Shown here: piece after piece, positions 15,854 to 23,845 of the stretch
Position numbering within the stretch: position 1 is the first letter of the stretch
How the letters are laid out: every line of letters starts with the position of its first letter
Assembly (NCBI GenBank): GCA_963844175.1
Contig: CAWJNE010000021.1
Coordinates: 620,001-684,000 of the forward strand
DNA: 64,000 nucleotides
Direction: 5' to 3'
Source: JALZMG01 sp963844175
GTDB lineage: Bacteria > Actinomycetota > Acidimicrobiia > Acidimicrobiales > Ilumatobacteraceae
The notes under the pieces: model-generated
Databases searched by the model: none
Told to the model about the DNA's origin: nothing
What the model saw: the letters and a program-made list of their open reading frames with translations, nothing else
Made by a program: the position numbers and the translations under genes

Positions 15854-17568
15854 GTGACGGTGGTGCGCGTCGCGCTGGCCCAGCTGAACCAGGTGGTCGG
15901 CGACATCGAGGGCAACCTGGCCCGGATCGTCGAGGCCTACGACCGGGCCGAGGCCGCCGGATGCGACATCGTCGCCTTCCCCGAGCTCTCGATCACCGGG
16001 TACCCGCCCGAGGACCTGGTGCTCAAGCCCCGGTTCGTCGCCGACAACGAGGCCGCGTTGGCCAAGCTGGCCGCCCGCACGGGGCACTGCGCCGCCGTCG
16101 TCGGCTTCGTCGACGAGGACCGCGACCTGTTCAACGCGGCCGCCGTGTGCGCCGGTGGCGAGGTCCTCGGCACGTACCGCAAGCGCCTCCTGCCCAACTA
16201 CGCCGTCTTCGACGAGGCCCGTTACTTCACCCCCGGCAACGAGACCGACCCGTTCGAGCTCTTCGTCATCGGCGGCGTCAAGGTCGGCATCAGCATCTGC
16301 GAAGACGTGTGGAGCCCTGATGGCCCGCTCGCCGTGCAGGCCGACGGCGGCGCCGAGCTGGCGGTCAACATCAACGGTTCGCCGTACCACCGCGGCAAGG
16401 CCCACGCCCGGGAGCGGATGCTCGCTACCCGCGCCGCCGACGCCCACTCCGCGCTCGTCTACGTCAACCAGGTCGGCGGGCAGGACGAACTGGTCTTCGA
16501 CGGGTGCTCGCTGGTCGTCGACGCCGAGGGCCGGCTGATCGCCCGCGGCCCGCAGTTCGCCGAGGAGCTGCTCATCGTCGACGTGCCGGTGCCGGCCGTG
16601 TACCGCCAGCGCCTGCTCGACCCTCGCGGTCGCATCTCCCAGCTGTCGCTGCCGCTCGTGGCCGTCAGCGACCGTCCGGTGGCCAACGGTGACCTCGCCG
16701 CCAACCCGGTCGTCGAACTGCTCGACCCGATCACCGAGCTGTACGCCGCGCTGGTGCTCGGGACCCGCGACTACTGCGCCAAGAACGGCTTCTCGGATGT
16801 CGTGGTGGGGCTGTCGGGTGGGATCGACTCGACGCTCGTCGCCGCGATCGCCGTCGATGCGCTCGGCGCCGATCACGTGCACGGCGTGTCGATGCCGTCG
16901 CGCTACTCGAGCGACCACTCGAAGTCCGACGCCGCAGCGCTGGCCACCAACCTCGGGATCGACTTCCGCACGATCCCCATCGAGCCGGCGTTCGCCGCCT
17001 TCCTGGACATGCTGCGCCGAGCTTCGAGGGTCGGCCACCGGGGCTGACGCAGGAGAACCTGCAGAGCCGGTGCCGCGGCCAGCTGCTGATGGCGCTGTCC
17101 AACGAGTTCGGGTGGATGGTCCTGACCACCGGCAACAAGAGCGAGATCGCCGTCGGCTACTTCACGATCTACGGCGACTCCGTCGGCGGCTACGCCGTGA
17201 TCAAGGACGTCCTCAAGACCGAGGTCTACGCGTTGAGTCGCCACGTGAACGATCGCGCCGGTCGCCAGATCATTCCTGAGAGCGTGCTGACCAAGCCGCC
17301 CTCCGCCGAGCTGCGCCCCGATCAGCGCGACGACCAGAGCCTGCCGCCGTACGACGTGCTCGACCCGATCCTCACCGCCTACGTGGACGAGGACCGCACG
17401 GCGGGCGAGATCGTCGAGCTCGGCCACCCGAGGGCCGTCGTCGAACGGGTGACCCGGCTGGTCGACGTCGCCGAGTACAAGCGCCGTCAGATGCCACCGG
17501 GCGTGCGGGTCACCACGAAGGCCTTCGGCCGCGACCGGCGCATGCCGATCACCAACGGCTACCGCTGA
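15854..17568 (+). CDS. nadE: glutamine-dependent NAD+ synthetase, one-base frameshift
   Basis: Last step of NAD synthesis: amidation of deamido-NAD using glutamine. N-terminal nitrilase-type glutaminase: AFPELSITGYPPEDLV (Glu), YRKRLLPNYAVFDE (Lys), VGISICEDVW (Cys). C-terminal ATP-pyrophosphatase: VVGLSGGIDSTLVAAIAVDALG, then GLTQENLQSRCRGQLLMALSN and VLTTGNKSEIAVGY. The frame shifts at about 17014: inserting one G into ATGCTG|CGCCG gives MLAPSFEGRPPGLTQENLQ and joins both halves. Otherwise the first part would stop at 17047. A sequencing deletion is the simplest reading, since NadE is normally essential. Confidence 0.85.
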
Positions 17569-17587
17569 GTGCGGCGTCGGCGACGGG

Positions 17588-19552
17588 TCAGGCGCGCCGG
17601 CTGGCTGCCAGGTCGGCGATCTCGCCGATGATCCGGGCGATGTCGTAGTCCTTCGGCGTGTAGACGGCGGCCACGCCGGCGGCGGCCAGGCGGTGCTGAT
17701 CCTCGTCGGGGATGATGCCGCCGACGACGACCGGCGCGTCGACGCCGAGCTCACGCAACTGGTCGAGGAGATCGGCGACGAGCTCCAGGTGCGAGCCGGA
17801 GAGGATCGACAGCCCGATCACGTCGGGGTCCTCGTCGCGCGCCGAGGCGGCGATCTGCTCGACGGTCAGGCGGATGCCCGAGTAGACGACCTCCATGCCC
17901 GCATCCCGGGCGGCGACGGCGATCTGCTCGGCGCCGTTGGAGTGGCCGTCGAGGCCCGGCTTCGCCACGAGCAGCTTCGGAGGACCGCCGGGCAACTGCT
18001 TGACCCGCTCGGCGACCGCCCGCAGCCCCTCGGTCGCGACGACGGCGCCGCCGACGCCGGTCGGCCCCCGGTACTCGCCGAACACCTCGCGCATCACGGC
18101 GCCCCACTCACCGGTCGTCCCGCCGGCGCGAGCCAGTGCGATCGACGCCGGCATCACGTTGGCGGTGCCCTCGGCGGCGCGGCGCAGCTCGTCGAGCGCG
18201 GTGTCGACCGCCGCCTGGTCGCGCCCGCTCCGCCACTGCTCGACGTCGGCGACCATCTCCGCCTCGACGGCAGGGTCGACGCGCAGGACCGCGCCCTCGC
18301 CGCCGAGCGGCGACGGCTCCGACTCGGTGAAGCGGTTGACCCCGACCACGACCTGGTCGCCGGACTCGATGCGCCGCGTGCGCTCAGCCATCGACGACAC
18401 GAGGCGACCCTTGAGCGCATCGACGGCCTCGAACGCGCCGCCCATCGCCAGCACGTCGTCGAGCTCGGCCTGCGCCGCGTCACGAAGCTCCGCCGTCGTC
18501 TTCTCGACGACGACGGAACCGTCGAACAGGTCGTCGTACTCCAGGAGGTCGCTCTCGTAGGCGAGGACCTGTTGCATCCGCAACGACCATTGCTGGTCCC
18601 ACGGGCGTGGGAGGCCGAGGGCCTCGTTCCACGCCGGGAGCTGGATGCTGCGCGCCCTGGCCCGCTTCGACATCGTCACGGCGAGCATCTCGAGGACGAT
18701 GCGCGGCACGTTGTTCTCCGGCTGCGACTCGGTCAGGCCGAGGCTGTTGACCTGCACCCCGTAGCGGAAGCGGCGGGCCTTCGGGTCCTCGACGCCGTAT
18801 CGCTCGGCACCGATGCGGTCCCAGAGCTCGGTGAACGCCCGCAGCTTGCACAACTCCTCGACGAACCGGATCCCGGCGTTGACGAAGAACGAGATCGAGC
18901 CGAACACGCGCCCGAACTGATCCGGCGCAACCTGGCCGGACTCGCGCACCGCGTCGAGGACACCGATGGCCGTGGCCAGCGCGTAGGCCAGCTCCTGCAC
19001 GGGCGTGGCCCCGGCCTCCTGCAGGTGGTACGAGCAGACGTTGATCGGGTTCCACTTCGGGGCGTGCTCGGCGCACCAGGCGATCATGTCGACGATCAGG
19101 CGGCGCGACGGTTCGGGCGGGAAGATGTACGTCCCGCGCGACAGGTACTCCTTGACGATGTCGTTCTGCGTCGTGCCCCGCAGCGCCTCGCTCGGCGTCC
19201 CCTGCTCCTCGGCGTTGGCGACGTACAGCGACAGCAGCCACGCCGCCGTGGCGTTGATCGTCATCGACGTGTTCATCTGCCCGGGCGGGATGCCGTCCAG
19301 CAGGGTGCGCAGGTTGCCGAGGTGGGCGATCGGCACGCCGACCTTGCCGACCTCGCCACGGGCCATCGGCGAGTCCGGGTCGTAGCCGGTCTGCGTGGGC
19401 AGGTCGAAGGCGATGGACAGGCCGGTCTGGCCCTTGGCCAGGTTCGTGCGGTACAGCCGGTTGGACGCCGCCGCCGTCGAGTGACCGGAGTAGGTCCGCA
19501 TCAGCCACGGCTGATCGCGCTCGCCGCGCCGATGGCTAGCTGGCTCGGTCAC
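17588..19552 (-). CDS. ecm: ethylmalonyl-CoA mutase (MeaA-type, B12-dependent)
   Basis: A 654-residue adenosylcobalamin-dependent acyl-CoA mutase with its B12 domain fused. RDQPWLMRTYSGHSTAAASN, QPENNVPRIVLEMLAVT and WNEALGLPRPWDQQWSLRMQ match MeaA/ethylmalonyl-CoA mutase more than methylmalonyl-CoA mutase; the C-terminal KPGLDGHSNG is the DxHxxG B12 motif. It interconverts ethylmalonyl- and methylsuccinyl-CoA in C2 assimilation. GTG 19552 lies 5 nt after the aat stop, so they are one transcript. Crotonyl-CoA carboxylase/reductase, the expected partner, is not in the window. Isobutyryl-CoA or methylmalonyl-CoA mutase are alternatives. Confidence 0.8.
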   Translation of the reverse strand: MTEPASHRRGERDQPWLMRTYSGHSTAAASNRLYRTNLAKGQTGLSIAFDLPTQTGYDPDSPMARGEVGKVGVPIAHLGNLRTLLDGIPPGQMNTSMTINATAAWLLSLYVANAEEQGTPSEALRGTTQNDIVKEYLSRGTYIFPPEPSRRLIVDMIAWCAEHAPKWNPINVCSYHLQEAGATPVQELAYALATAIGVLDAVRESGQVAPDQFGRVFGSISFFVNAGIRFVEELCKLRAFTELWDRIGAERYGVEDPKARRFRYGVQVNSLGLTESQPENNVPRIVLEMLAVTMSKRARARSIQLPAWNEALGLPRPWDQQWSLRMQQVLAYESDLLEYDDLFDGSVVVEKTTAELRDAAQAELDDVLAMGGAFEAVDALKGRLVSSMAERTRRIESGDQVVVGVNRFTESEPSPLGGEGAVLRVDPAVEAEMVADVEQWRSGRDQAAVDTALDELRRAAEGTANVMPASIALARAGGTTGEWGAVMREVFGEYRGPTGVGGAVVATEGLRAVAERVKQLPGGPPKLLVAKPGLDGHSNGAEQIAVAARDAGMEVVYSGIRLTVEQIAASARDEDPDVIGLSILSGSHLELVADLLDQLRELGVDAPVVVGGIIPDEDQHRLAAAGVAAVYTPKDYDIARIIGEIADLAASRRA

Positions 19553-19557
19553 CGTCG

Positions 19558-20214
19558 TCAGTGTGCTCGCTCGCGCACGGCTTCCACCAGGCGCGCCAGG
19601 TACTCGTCCCGGGGGATGGCGACAGCGCCGAGGGACTCGAGGTGCGGCGTCAGCCATTGCACGTCGAGCAGACGGGCCCCCGTCGCCCGGAGCCACTCGA
19701 CGAGCGCCACGAGCGCGACCTTGGAGGCGTCGGGCGCCGTGTGGAACATCGACTCACCGGCGAACAGCCCGCCGATGCGCACGCCGTACAGCCCGCCGAC
19801 CAACTCGCCGTCCTCGTCGAGGCACTCGAACGAGTGGGCCCAGCCGAGGCGGTGCAACCGGGAGTAGGCGTTGACGAAGCTGCGGTTGATCCATCCGCCG
19901 GGCCGGCTGGGGTCGCCGCAGCGCGCCATCACCTCCCCGAACCGCTCGTCCTGCTCGACCGTGTACCGAGTGGTGCTGCGGCGCAGCGAGCGGCTGACCC
20001 GCAGCCCGTCGAGCGGGATGATCGCCCGCGGGTCGGGGGAGAACCACACGACGTTGCGACGGCCGGCGGGCATGGGGAACAGCCCGGTGCGATACGCAGC
20101 GAGCAGCGTGCCTGGTTCGAGGTCCCCGCCGACGCCGACCACGCCGTCGGTGTCGGCGGACTGGGCGGCGGGCAGGCGCCACCGCGTCGGCGGCGGTTCG
20201 ACGGGGCGGATCAT
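19558..20214 (-). CDS. aat: leucyl/phenylalanyl-tRNA--protein transferase
   Basis: A 218-residue enzyme that adds Leu or Phe from tRNA to the N-terminus of proteins with N-terminal Arg or Lys, marking them for ClpS/ClpAP degradation. The family pattern is complete: GVVGVGGDLEPGTLLAAYRTGLFPM, VVWFSPDPRAIIPL, WINRSFVNAYSRLHRLGWAHS, GGLYGVRIGGLFAGESMF, and DVQWLTPHLESLGAV. ATG 20214. It lies between the 3-hydroxyacyl-CoA dehydrogenase gene (67 nt upstream) and ecm (5 nt downstream), an unusual mixture of functions in one operon. Confidence 0.92.
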   Translation of the reverse strand: MIRPVEPPPTRWRLPAAQSADTDGVVGVGGDLEPGTLLAAYRTGLFPMPAGRRNVVWFSPDPRAIIPLDGLRVSRSLRRSTTRYTVEQDERFGEVMARCGDPSRPGGWINRSFVNAYSRLHRLGWAHSFECLDEDGELVGGLYGVRIGGLFAGESMFHTAPDASKVALVALVEWLRATGARLLDVQWLTPHLESLGAVAIPRDEYLARLVEAVRERAH

Positions 20215-20242
20215 GGCCGGATCAGGATTCCATGGCGCGATT

Positions 20243-20260
20243 CCCGCCAGATCTGGCGGG
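20243..20260. terminator. perfect 18-bp palindrome downstream of hbd
   Basis: CCCGCCAGATCTGGCGGG is self-complementary over all 18 bases and lies 21 nt beyond the hbd stop, before aat. GGATTCC and GGATCC flank it. It could end part of the hbd transcript or bind a dimeric protein; no T-run. Confidence 0.45.
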
Positions 20261-20280
20261 GATCCTTGCTCAGAATCGGT

Positions 20281-21132
20281 TCAGTAGTCGTAGAAGCCGT
20301 GGGCGGTCTTCTTGCCGAGGCGGCCGGCGGCGACCATCCGGCGCAGCGTGGGCACGGCGGCGTAGTTCGGGTCGCGGAACTCGGCGTACAGCGCGTCGAG
20401 GATCGACAGGGAGGTGTCCAGCCCCACCAGGTCGAGGAGCGCCAGCGGGCCCATCGGGAAGTTGCAGCCGCCGCGCATCGCGGTGTCGATGTCGTCGCGC
20501 GACGCCGTGCCCTGCTCCAGCATGCGCACGGCGTTGTTGAGGTACGGGAAGAGCAGCGCGTTGACCACGAACCCGGCCCGGTCGACGACCTCGATGGCGT
20601 CTTTGCCGCAGGTCGTGGCGAACGCGGTCGCCGCCTTGATCGTGTCGTCGCTGGCCGTGATCGGCCGCACCACCTCGACCAGCTTCATCATCGGCGCCGG
20701 GTTGAAGAAGTGGATGCCGCAGACCCGGTCCGGCCGGTCCGTGGCCACCGCCAGCTCGACCACCGGCAGCGTCGACGTGTTGGTGGCCAGGATGCCCTCG
20801 GGCTTGACGATCTGCTCCAGCTCGGCGAACAGCGCCCGCTTCGTCGGCAGGTCCTCGACGACGCTCTCGATGACGAGGTCGCAGTCACTCAGCCGGCCGA
20901 GGTGGTCGGTGGCGGTGAGCCGGGCGACGGTGGCCTTCAGGTCGTCCGCCTCCATCCGTCCCTTGTCGACCTGCCGTTGAAGGCTGGCGGTGACGCCGCT
21001 GACGACGCCTTCGGCGCCCGCCCGAGTGCGGGACCGCACGACGACGTCGAACCCGGCCTTGGCCGTGACCTCGGCCAACCCGGCGCCCATGATGCCCGAG
21101 CCGACGATGCCGATGCGCTGGATCTCGCCCAT
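20281..21132 (-). CDS. 3-hydroxybutyryl/3-hydroxyacyl-CoA dehydrogenase
   Basis: A 283-residue NAD-dependent dehydrogenase oxidising (S)-3-hydroxyacyl-CoA. The Rossmann motif GIVGSGIMGAGLAEVTAKAG is at the N-terminus; LVIESVVEDLPTKRALF, NTSTLPVVELA and GIHFFNPAPMMKLVEVV carry the family catalytic His/Glu region; GFVVNALLFPYLNNAV begins the C-terminal dimer domain. The single-domain length is typical of butyrate-type Hbd/PaaH enzymes. ATG 21132 has TAGAGT 6 nt upstream, and a 16-bp palindrome abuts that box. First gene of hbd-aat-ecm. Confidence 0.88.
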   Translation of the reverse strand: MGEIQRIGIVGSGIMGAGLAEVTAKAGFDVVVRSRTRAGAEGVVSGVTASLQRQVDKGRMEADDLKATVARLTATDHLGRLSDCDLVIESVVEDLPTKRALFAELEQIVKPEGILATNTSTLPVVELAVATDRPDRVCGIHFFNPAPMMKLVEVVRPITASDDTIKAATAFATTCGKDAIEVVDRAGFVVNALLFPYLNNAVRMLEQGTASRDDIDTAMRGGCNFPMGPLALLDLVGLDTSLSILDALYAEFRDPNYAAVPTLRRMVAAGRLGKKTAHGFYDY

Positions 21133-21138
21133 GGGCAC

Positions 21139-21144
21139 ACTCTA
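21139..21144 (-). promoter_or_regulatory. leaderless-type -10 box for hbd
   Basis: TAGAGT on the minus strand, 6 nt before ATG 21132 and directly next to the palindrome at 21145-21160. Confidence 0.6.
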
Positions 21145-21160
21145 GTTACCCGCGGGTAAC
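21145..21160. promoter_or_regulatory. 16-bp palindromic operator GTTACCCGCGGGTAAC
   Basis: A perfect palindrome between two divergent promoters. It touches the -10 of hbd and covers the -35 area of the gene at 21193 (17-18 nt before its TACGCT). The form, with TTAC/GTAA arms and a GC core, is like TetR-family operators of acyl-CoA genes. No regulator gene is adjacent. Confidence 0.55.
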
Positions 21161-21178
21161 CCGTTCCAGCGCGCTCGC

Positions 21179-21184
21179 TACGCT
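21179..21184 (+). promoter_or_regulatory. leaderless-type -10 box for the peptidase S51-like gene
   Basis: TACGCT, 8 nt before GTG 21193. Confidence 0.55.
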
Positions 21185-21192
21185 GCGCCGCT

Positions 21193-21822
21193 GTGGGGAC
21201 CGGCACGATCGCGCTGCAGGGCGGTGGCCCGTTCGAGGCCAACGACGACCTCGACCGTCGGTTGCTCGGCGACGTGGCCGCGAAACGTGTCGTCGTGCTG
21301 CCGACCGCCGACGCATTCGAGGAGCCGGCCCAGCTCATCGCCACGGCGATGTCGTGGGGCGAGCGCCTGGACGTGCTGATCGAGGCCCTGATGGTGCTGC
21401 AGCGCCACGACGCCGAGGACGAGGGCGCGGCCGAGGTCGTGCGCGCCGCCGCCGCCGTGTACCTGGTCGGCGACTCGGCAATGCACCTGCGCAGCGTCAT
21501 GCGCGGCAGCGCCGTCTGGCAGGCCATCGAGGGCGTCGTGGCGGGCGGTGGGCTGGTCGTCGGCGTGGGTTCCGCCGCGACGACGCTCGGCGACCCGATG
21601 CTCGACCAGCGCGGCGGTGCGCTGACGCTCGGGCTGGGGCTGGTGCGCGGGCTGACCGTGGTGCCGGCCGCCGAGACACGCAGCCACGACCGCCAGGTGC
21701 GCACCCGCGAGCTGGCCGACGCGCCGCTGATCGAGCTGCCGACCGGGTCAGCGCTCGTGTGCCGGGACGGTCGCTACGAGCTGGTCGGCGACGCCGTGGT
21801 GACCCACGGCGAATTGCCTTGA
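21193..21822 (+). CDS. peptidase S51 / cyanophycinase-like protein
   Basis: A 209-residue protein resembling dipeptidase E and cyanophycinase, a class I glutamine-amidotransferase-like fold with a Ser nucleophile. Seen: IALQGGGPFEANDDLDRRLL, RVVVLPTADAFEEP, AAVYLVGDSAMHLRSV, and VVAGGGLVVGVGSAATTLGDPM where the family has GxSAGA. The nucleophile Ser is followed by Ala-Ala, so activity is plausible but not certain. GTG 21193 has TACGCT 8 nt upstream. It is divergent from hbd and shares its palindromic operator. Confidence 0.65.
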   Translation: MGTGTIALQGGGPFEANDDLDRRLLGDVAAKRVVVLPTADAFEEPAQLIATAMSWGERLDVLIEALMVLQRHDAEDEGAAEVVRAAAAVYLVGDSAMHLRSVMRGSAVWQAIEGVVAGGGLVVGVGSAATTLGDPMLDQRGGALTLGLGLVRGLTVVPAAETRSHDRQVRTRELADAPLIELPTGSALVCRDGRYELVGDAVVTHGELP

Positions 21823-21858
21823 GGGCGTGCGCGCTTCGGCCCCCGACCGCAGCGCGCG

Positions 21859-21905
21859 ACCTGACACGGCCGGCCTTGCCCGGCCCAGCGAGCGGAGCGA
21901 GCCAT
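21859..21905 (-). repeat. dispersed repeat, shortened copy F
   Basis: On the minus strand it reads CGATGGCTCGCTCCGCTCGC, then GGGCCGGGCAAGGCCGGCC and TGTCA. This matches both ends of the longer repeat at 39261-39355 with the middle missing. It begins 2 nt after the stop of the cyclophilin gene on the same strand. Confidence 0.55.
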
Positions 21906-21907
21906 CG

Positions 21908-22696
21908 TCACGGTGACTCCGTGATCTCGACCGTCTCGAGGACGACGTCCTCGGTCGGGGTGTCGCCGTCGGAACCGGCCAGGGCGAGGACGTCCTCCAG
22001 CACGTCGAGGCCCTCAGTGACCTGCCCGAACACGACGTACGTGCCCTGGGCGTCGAGCGCCGCGGCCGCATCGTTGACGGTGAAGAACCACTGCCCGCCA
22101 GCCGAGTTCGGGGCCTGGGTCCGGGCCATCGCCAGCAGTCCGGCGGTGTAGGTGAACCCGTCCTCCTCGTCGGGGATCTCGTAGCCGGGGGACGCCAAGT
22201 TGTCCTGGCCGCCGCCCTGCACGATGCCGATGCTCGTGTTGGTGCGGAACAGCAGCGTCTCGTCGTAGTAGCCGTAGCGGGCGAGGGTGACGAAGTTGTT
22301 GACCGTGCCCGGCACCTCGGCGGCGTCGAGCTCGACGACGATGTCGCCCCGGTCGGTGACGAACCGGGCCGAGTACGTCGCCGCCGGGTCGATGCACAGC
22401 TGCGGTGCGGCGGCGAACGACGTCACGGGCTCGGCCACCTCCTCGGGCGGGCACTCGCCGGTCCCGTACGTGAACCCGGCGGCCGGCACGGTCGTCGTCG
22501 TCGCCGGCGGTGTGTCGTCGTCGCCACCCCGGTTGACCAGCCAGGCCAGCAGCAGCACGACGGCGACGCCGCCGACCACGGCGACGACGCCGATGACGAT
22601 GCGGCGGGTGCGCGTGCGTCGCCGGTCGACGCGCACGTCCTGCTCGTTGCGCAGCTGGCGGTTGGCCCGCTGCCGTTCACGCTTCTCGGTGGCCAC
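21908..22696 (-). CDS. membrane-anchored cyclophilin-type peptidyl-prolyl isomerase
   Basis: A 262-residue protein. Residues 1-32 are strongly basic, 33-56 form one membrane helix (IVIGVVAVVGGVAVVLLLAWLV), and a Thr-rich linker leads to an extracytoplasmic cyclophilin domain: ARFVTDRGDIVVELDAAEVPGTVNNFVTLARYGYYDETLLFR, VQGGGQD, GLLAMART, SAGGQWFFTV, and YVVFGQVTEGLDVL. The catalytic Arg and QxxF-type positions vary, as in many actinobacterial secreted cyclophilins. GTG 22696 has TAGCCT 9 nt upstream. Likely a folding helper at the outer membrane face. Confidence 0.85.
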   Translation of the reverse strand: MATEKRERQRANRQLRNEQDVRVDRRRTRTRRIVIGVVAVVGGVAVVLLLAWLVNRGGDDDTPPATTTTVPAAGFTYGTGECPPEEVAEPVTSFAAAPQLCIDPAATYSARFVTDRGDIVVELDAAEVPGTVNNFVTLARYGYYDETLLFRTNTSIGIVQGGGQDNLASPGYEIPDEEDGFTYTAGLLAMARTQAPNSAGGQWFFTVNDAAAALDAQGTYVVFGQVTEGLDVLEDVLALAGSDGDTPTEDVVLETVEITESP

Positions 22697-22705
22697 GAGC
22701 GCCGA

Positions 22706-22711
22706 AGGCTA
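22706..22711 (-). promoter_or_regulatory. leaderless-type -10 box for the cyclophilin gene
   Basis: TAGCCT on the minus strand, 9 nt before GTG 22696. Confidence 0.45.
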
Positions 22712-22751
22712 CCGGGGGCGCCCGAGGCGCCGAAGGCCCCCGGCCCGCCCG

Positions 22752-22757
22752 TACGCT
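22752..22757 (+). promoter_or_regulatory. leaderless-type -10 box for moaD
   Basis: TACGCT, 9 nt before GTG 22767. Confidence 0.5.
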
Positions 22758-22766
22758 GCATCGACA

Positions 22767-23009
22767 GTGGCGATCGTGCGAATGTTCGCGTCGGCCAGGG
22801 AGGCCGCAGGGACCAGTCGCGACGACCTCCCGGGGTCGACCGTGGCGGAGGTGCTCGGCGTGGCGCGCCAACGGTACGGGCCGCGCTTCATCGAGGTGCT
22901 CGACACGTGCCGCATCTGGGTCAACGGCGACGCTGCCGACGACGCTACGCGCGTCGGCCCCGGCGACGAGGTGGCCGTGCTGCCGCCGGTGTCGGGCGGG
23001 GCGCGATGA
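22767..23009 (+). CDS. MoaD/ThiS-family sulfur carrier protein with GGAR tail
   Basis: An 80-residue ubiquitin-like beta-grasp protein: VRMFASAREAAGTSRDDLPG, TVAEVLGVARQRYG, RIWVNGDAADD, and GDEVAVLPPVSGGAR. Family members carry sulfur as a C-terminal Gly-Gly thiocarboxylate for molybdopterin or thiamin. Here two residues (Ala-Arg) follow the GG, so removal by a protease, or loss of the carrier role, must be considered. The stop overlaps the next ATG (ATGA), which places it in an operon with an RsiG homologue and an XRE regulator rather than with other moa genes. Confidence 0.75.
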   Translation: MAIVRMFASAREAAGTSRDDLPGSTVAEVLGVARQRYGPRFIEVLDTCRIWVNGDAADDATRVGPGDEVAVLPPVSGGAR

Positions 23010-23464
23010 CGGTCGAGGACCTCCGCCGGCGGCGCCACGCCCTGCAGGACGCCGACGACGCCATCTCCTACGTGCGTCGGGTCGCCCAAGGCCGCGCCGA
23101 CCTGGCGCGCGCCGAGCTCGACCAGCGCCAGGGCGGGGGTCCCGACGGTGATCGCCAAGACGGTCTGCGCGAGGTGCTGTCCGATCGGTTGCTCGGAGGG
23201 CCGGGCCGTCCGCCGCGGCCGGTGGAGGACTGGAGCGGTCACCCGCGCGCCGAGCAGCTCGACGAGCTGTGCGCCGCGCACGGGTACGGCCGGCTCCCCG
23301 AACTGGATGTCGACGAGCTCACGTCGCTGGTCGCCGCGCTCGACGCCTTCGAGGCTGCCGTCTCGTCCGAACGCCGGGACGTCGAGCACCAGCTCGACGA
23401 GCTGACCGAGGAGTTCGTGTCGGCCGTCGCCGCAACCACCTCCGCCGAGAGCGAACAACCATGA
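23006..23464 (+). CDS. rsiG: RsiG-like c-di-GMP-responsive anti-sigma factor
   Basis: A 152-residue helical protein. Two helices carry the RsiG signature E-x3-S-x2-R-x3-Q-x3-D, which binds cyclic di-GMP in Streptomyces: the first is D17-S21-R24-Q28-D32 (DDAISYVRRVAQGRAD), the second E116-S120-R123-E127-D131 (EAAVSSERRDVEHQLD), each with one conservative change. Between them lies RLLGGPGRPPRPVEDW, also family-like. In Streptomyces, RsiG with c-di-GMP sequesters sigma WhiG. No WhiG-like sigma is in the window, so the target is unknown. Overlaps moaD and xre by ATGA junctions. Confidence 0.78.
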   Translation: MTVEDLRRRRHALQDADDAISYVRRVAQGRADLARAELDQRQGGGPDGDRQDGLREVLSDRLLGGPGRPPRPVEDWSGHPRAEQLDELCAAHGYGRLPELDVDELTSLVAALDAFEAAVSSERRDVEHQLDELTEEFVSAVAATTSAESEQP

Positions 23465-23832
23465 GCATCCCGTCGCCCAACGACCTGCGCGAGGAGCTCG
23501 AGCACCGCGTCGCCGAGCTGGGCGAGTTCATCAAGTCCCAGCGCGAGATCGCCAGCATGTCCGTGCGCCGCTTGGCCGAGCTGGCCGGCGTTTCCAACCC
23601 CTACCTCTCGCAGATCGAGCGCGGCTTGCGGCGCCCATCGGCCGAGATCCTGCAGCAGCTGGCCAAGGCGCTGAAGATCAGCGTCGAGACGTTGTACGTG
23701 CGGGCGGGACTGCTGTCGGAGGACGAGGCCAAGGCACCGAGTGTGCGCGAGGCGGTGTCGCGCGACCCGCTGCTCACGGCCGGGCAGAAGCAGGCGTTGC
23801 TGAACGTTTACGACAGCTACGTCGGTAGCTGA
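23461..23832 (+). CDS. XRE-family helix-turn-helix regulator
   Basis: A 123-residue DNA-binding protein. The HTH spans about residues 20-75: LGEFIKSQREIASMSVRRLAELAGVSNPYLSQIERGLRRPSAEILQQLAKAL, a textbook XRE/lambda-repressor pattern. The remaining residues (LYVRAGLLSEDEAKAPSVREAVSRDPLL to LLNVYDSYVG) are helical and may dimerise. ATG 23461 overlaps the rsiG stop. Co-translation with an anti-sigma factor suggests a shared pathway, but targets cannot be inferred. Confidence 0.85.
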   Translation: MSIPSPNDLREELEHRVAELGEFIKSQREIASMSVRRLAELAGVSNPYLSQIERGLRRPSAEILQQLAKALKISVETLYVRAGLLSEDEAKAPSVREAVSRDPLLTAGQKQALLNVYDSYVGS

Positions 23833-23845
23833 TCCGGAGCGGTCA

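Noticed and set aside
17588..19552. methylmalonyl-CoA mutase large subunit
   Set aside because: Length about 654 and MeaA-like blocks (RDQPWLMRTYSGHSTAAASN) fit ethylmalonyl-CoA mutase better.
17693..19867. 724-codon open frame opposite ethylmalonyl-CoA mutase
   Set aside because: Complement of a well-supported gene; sequence rich in R, H and G without motifs.
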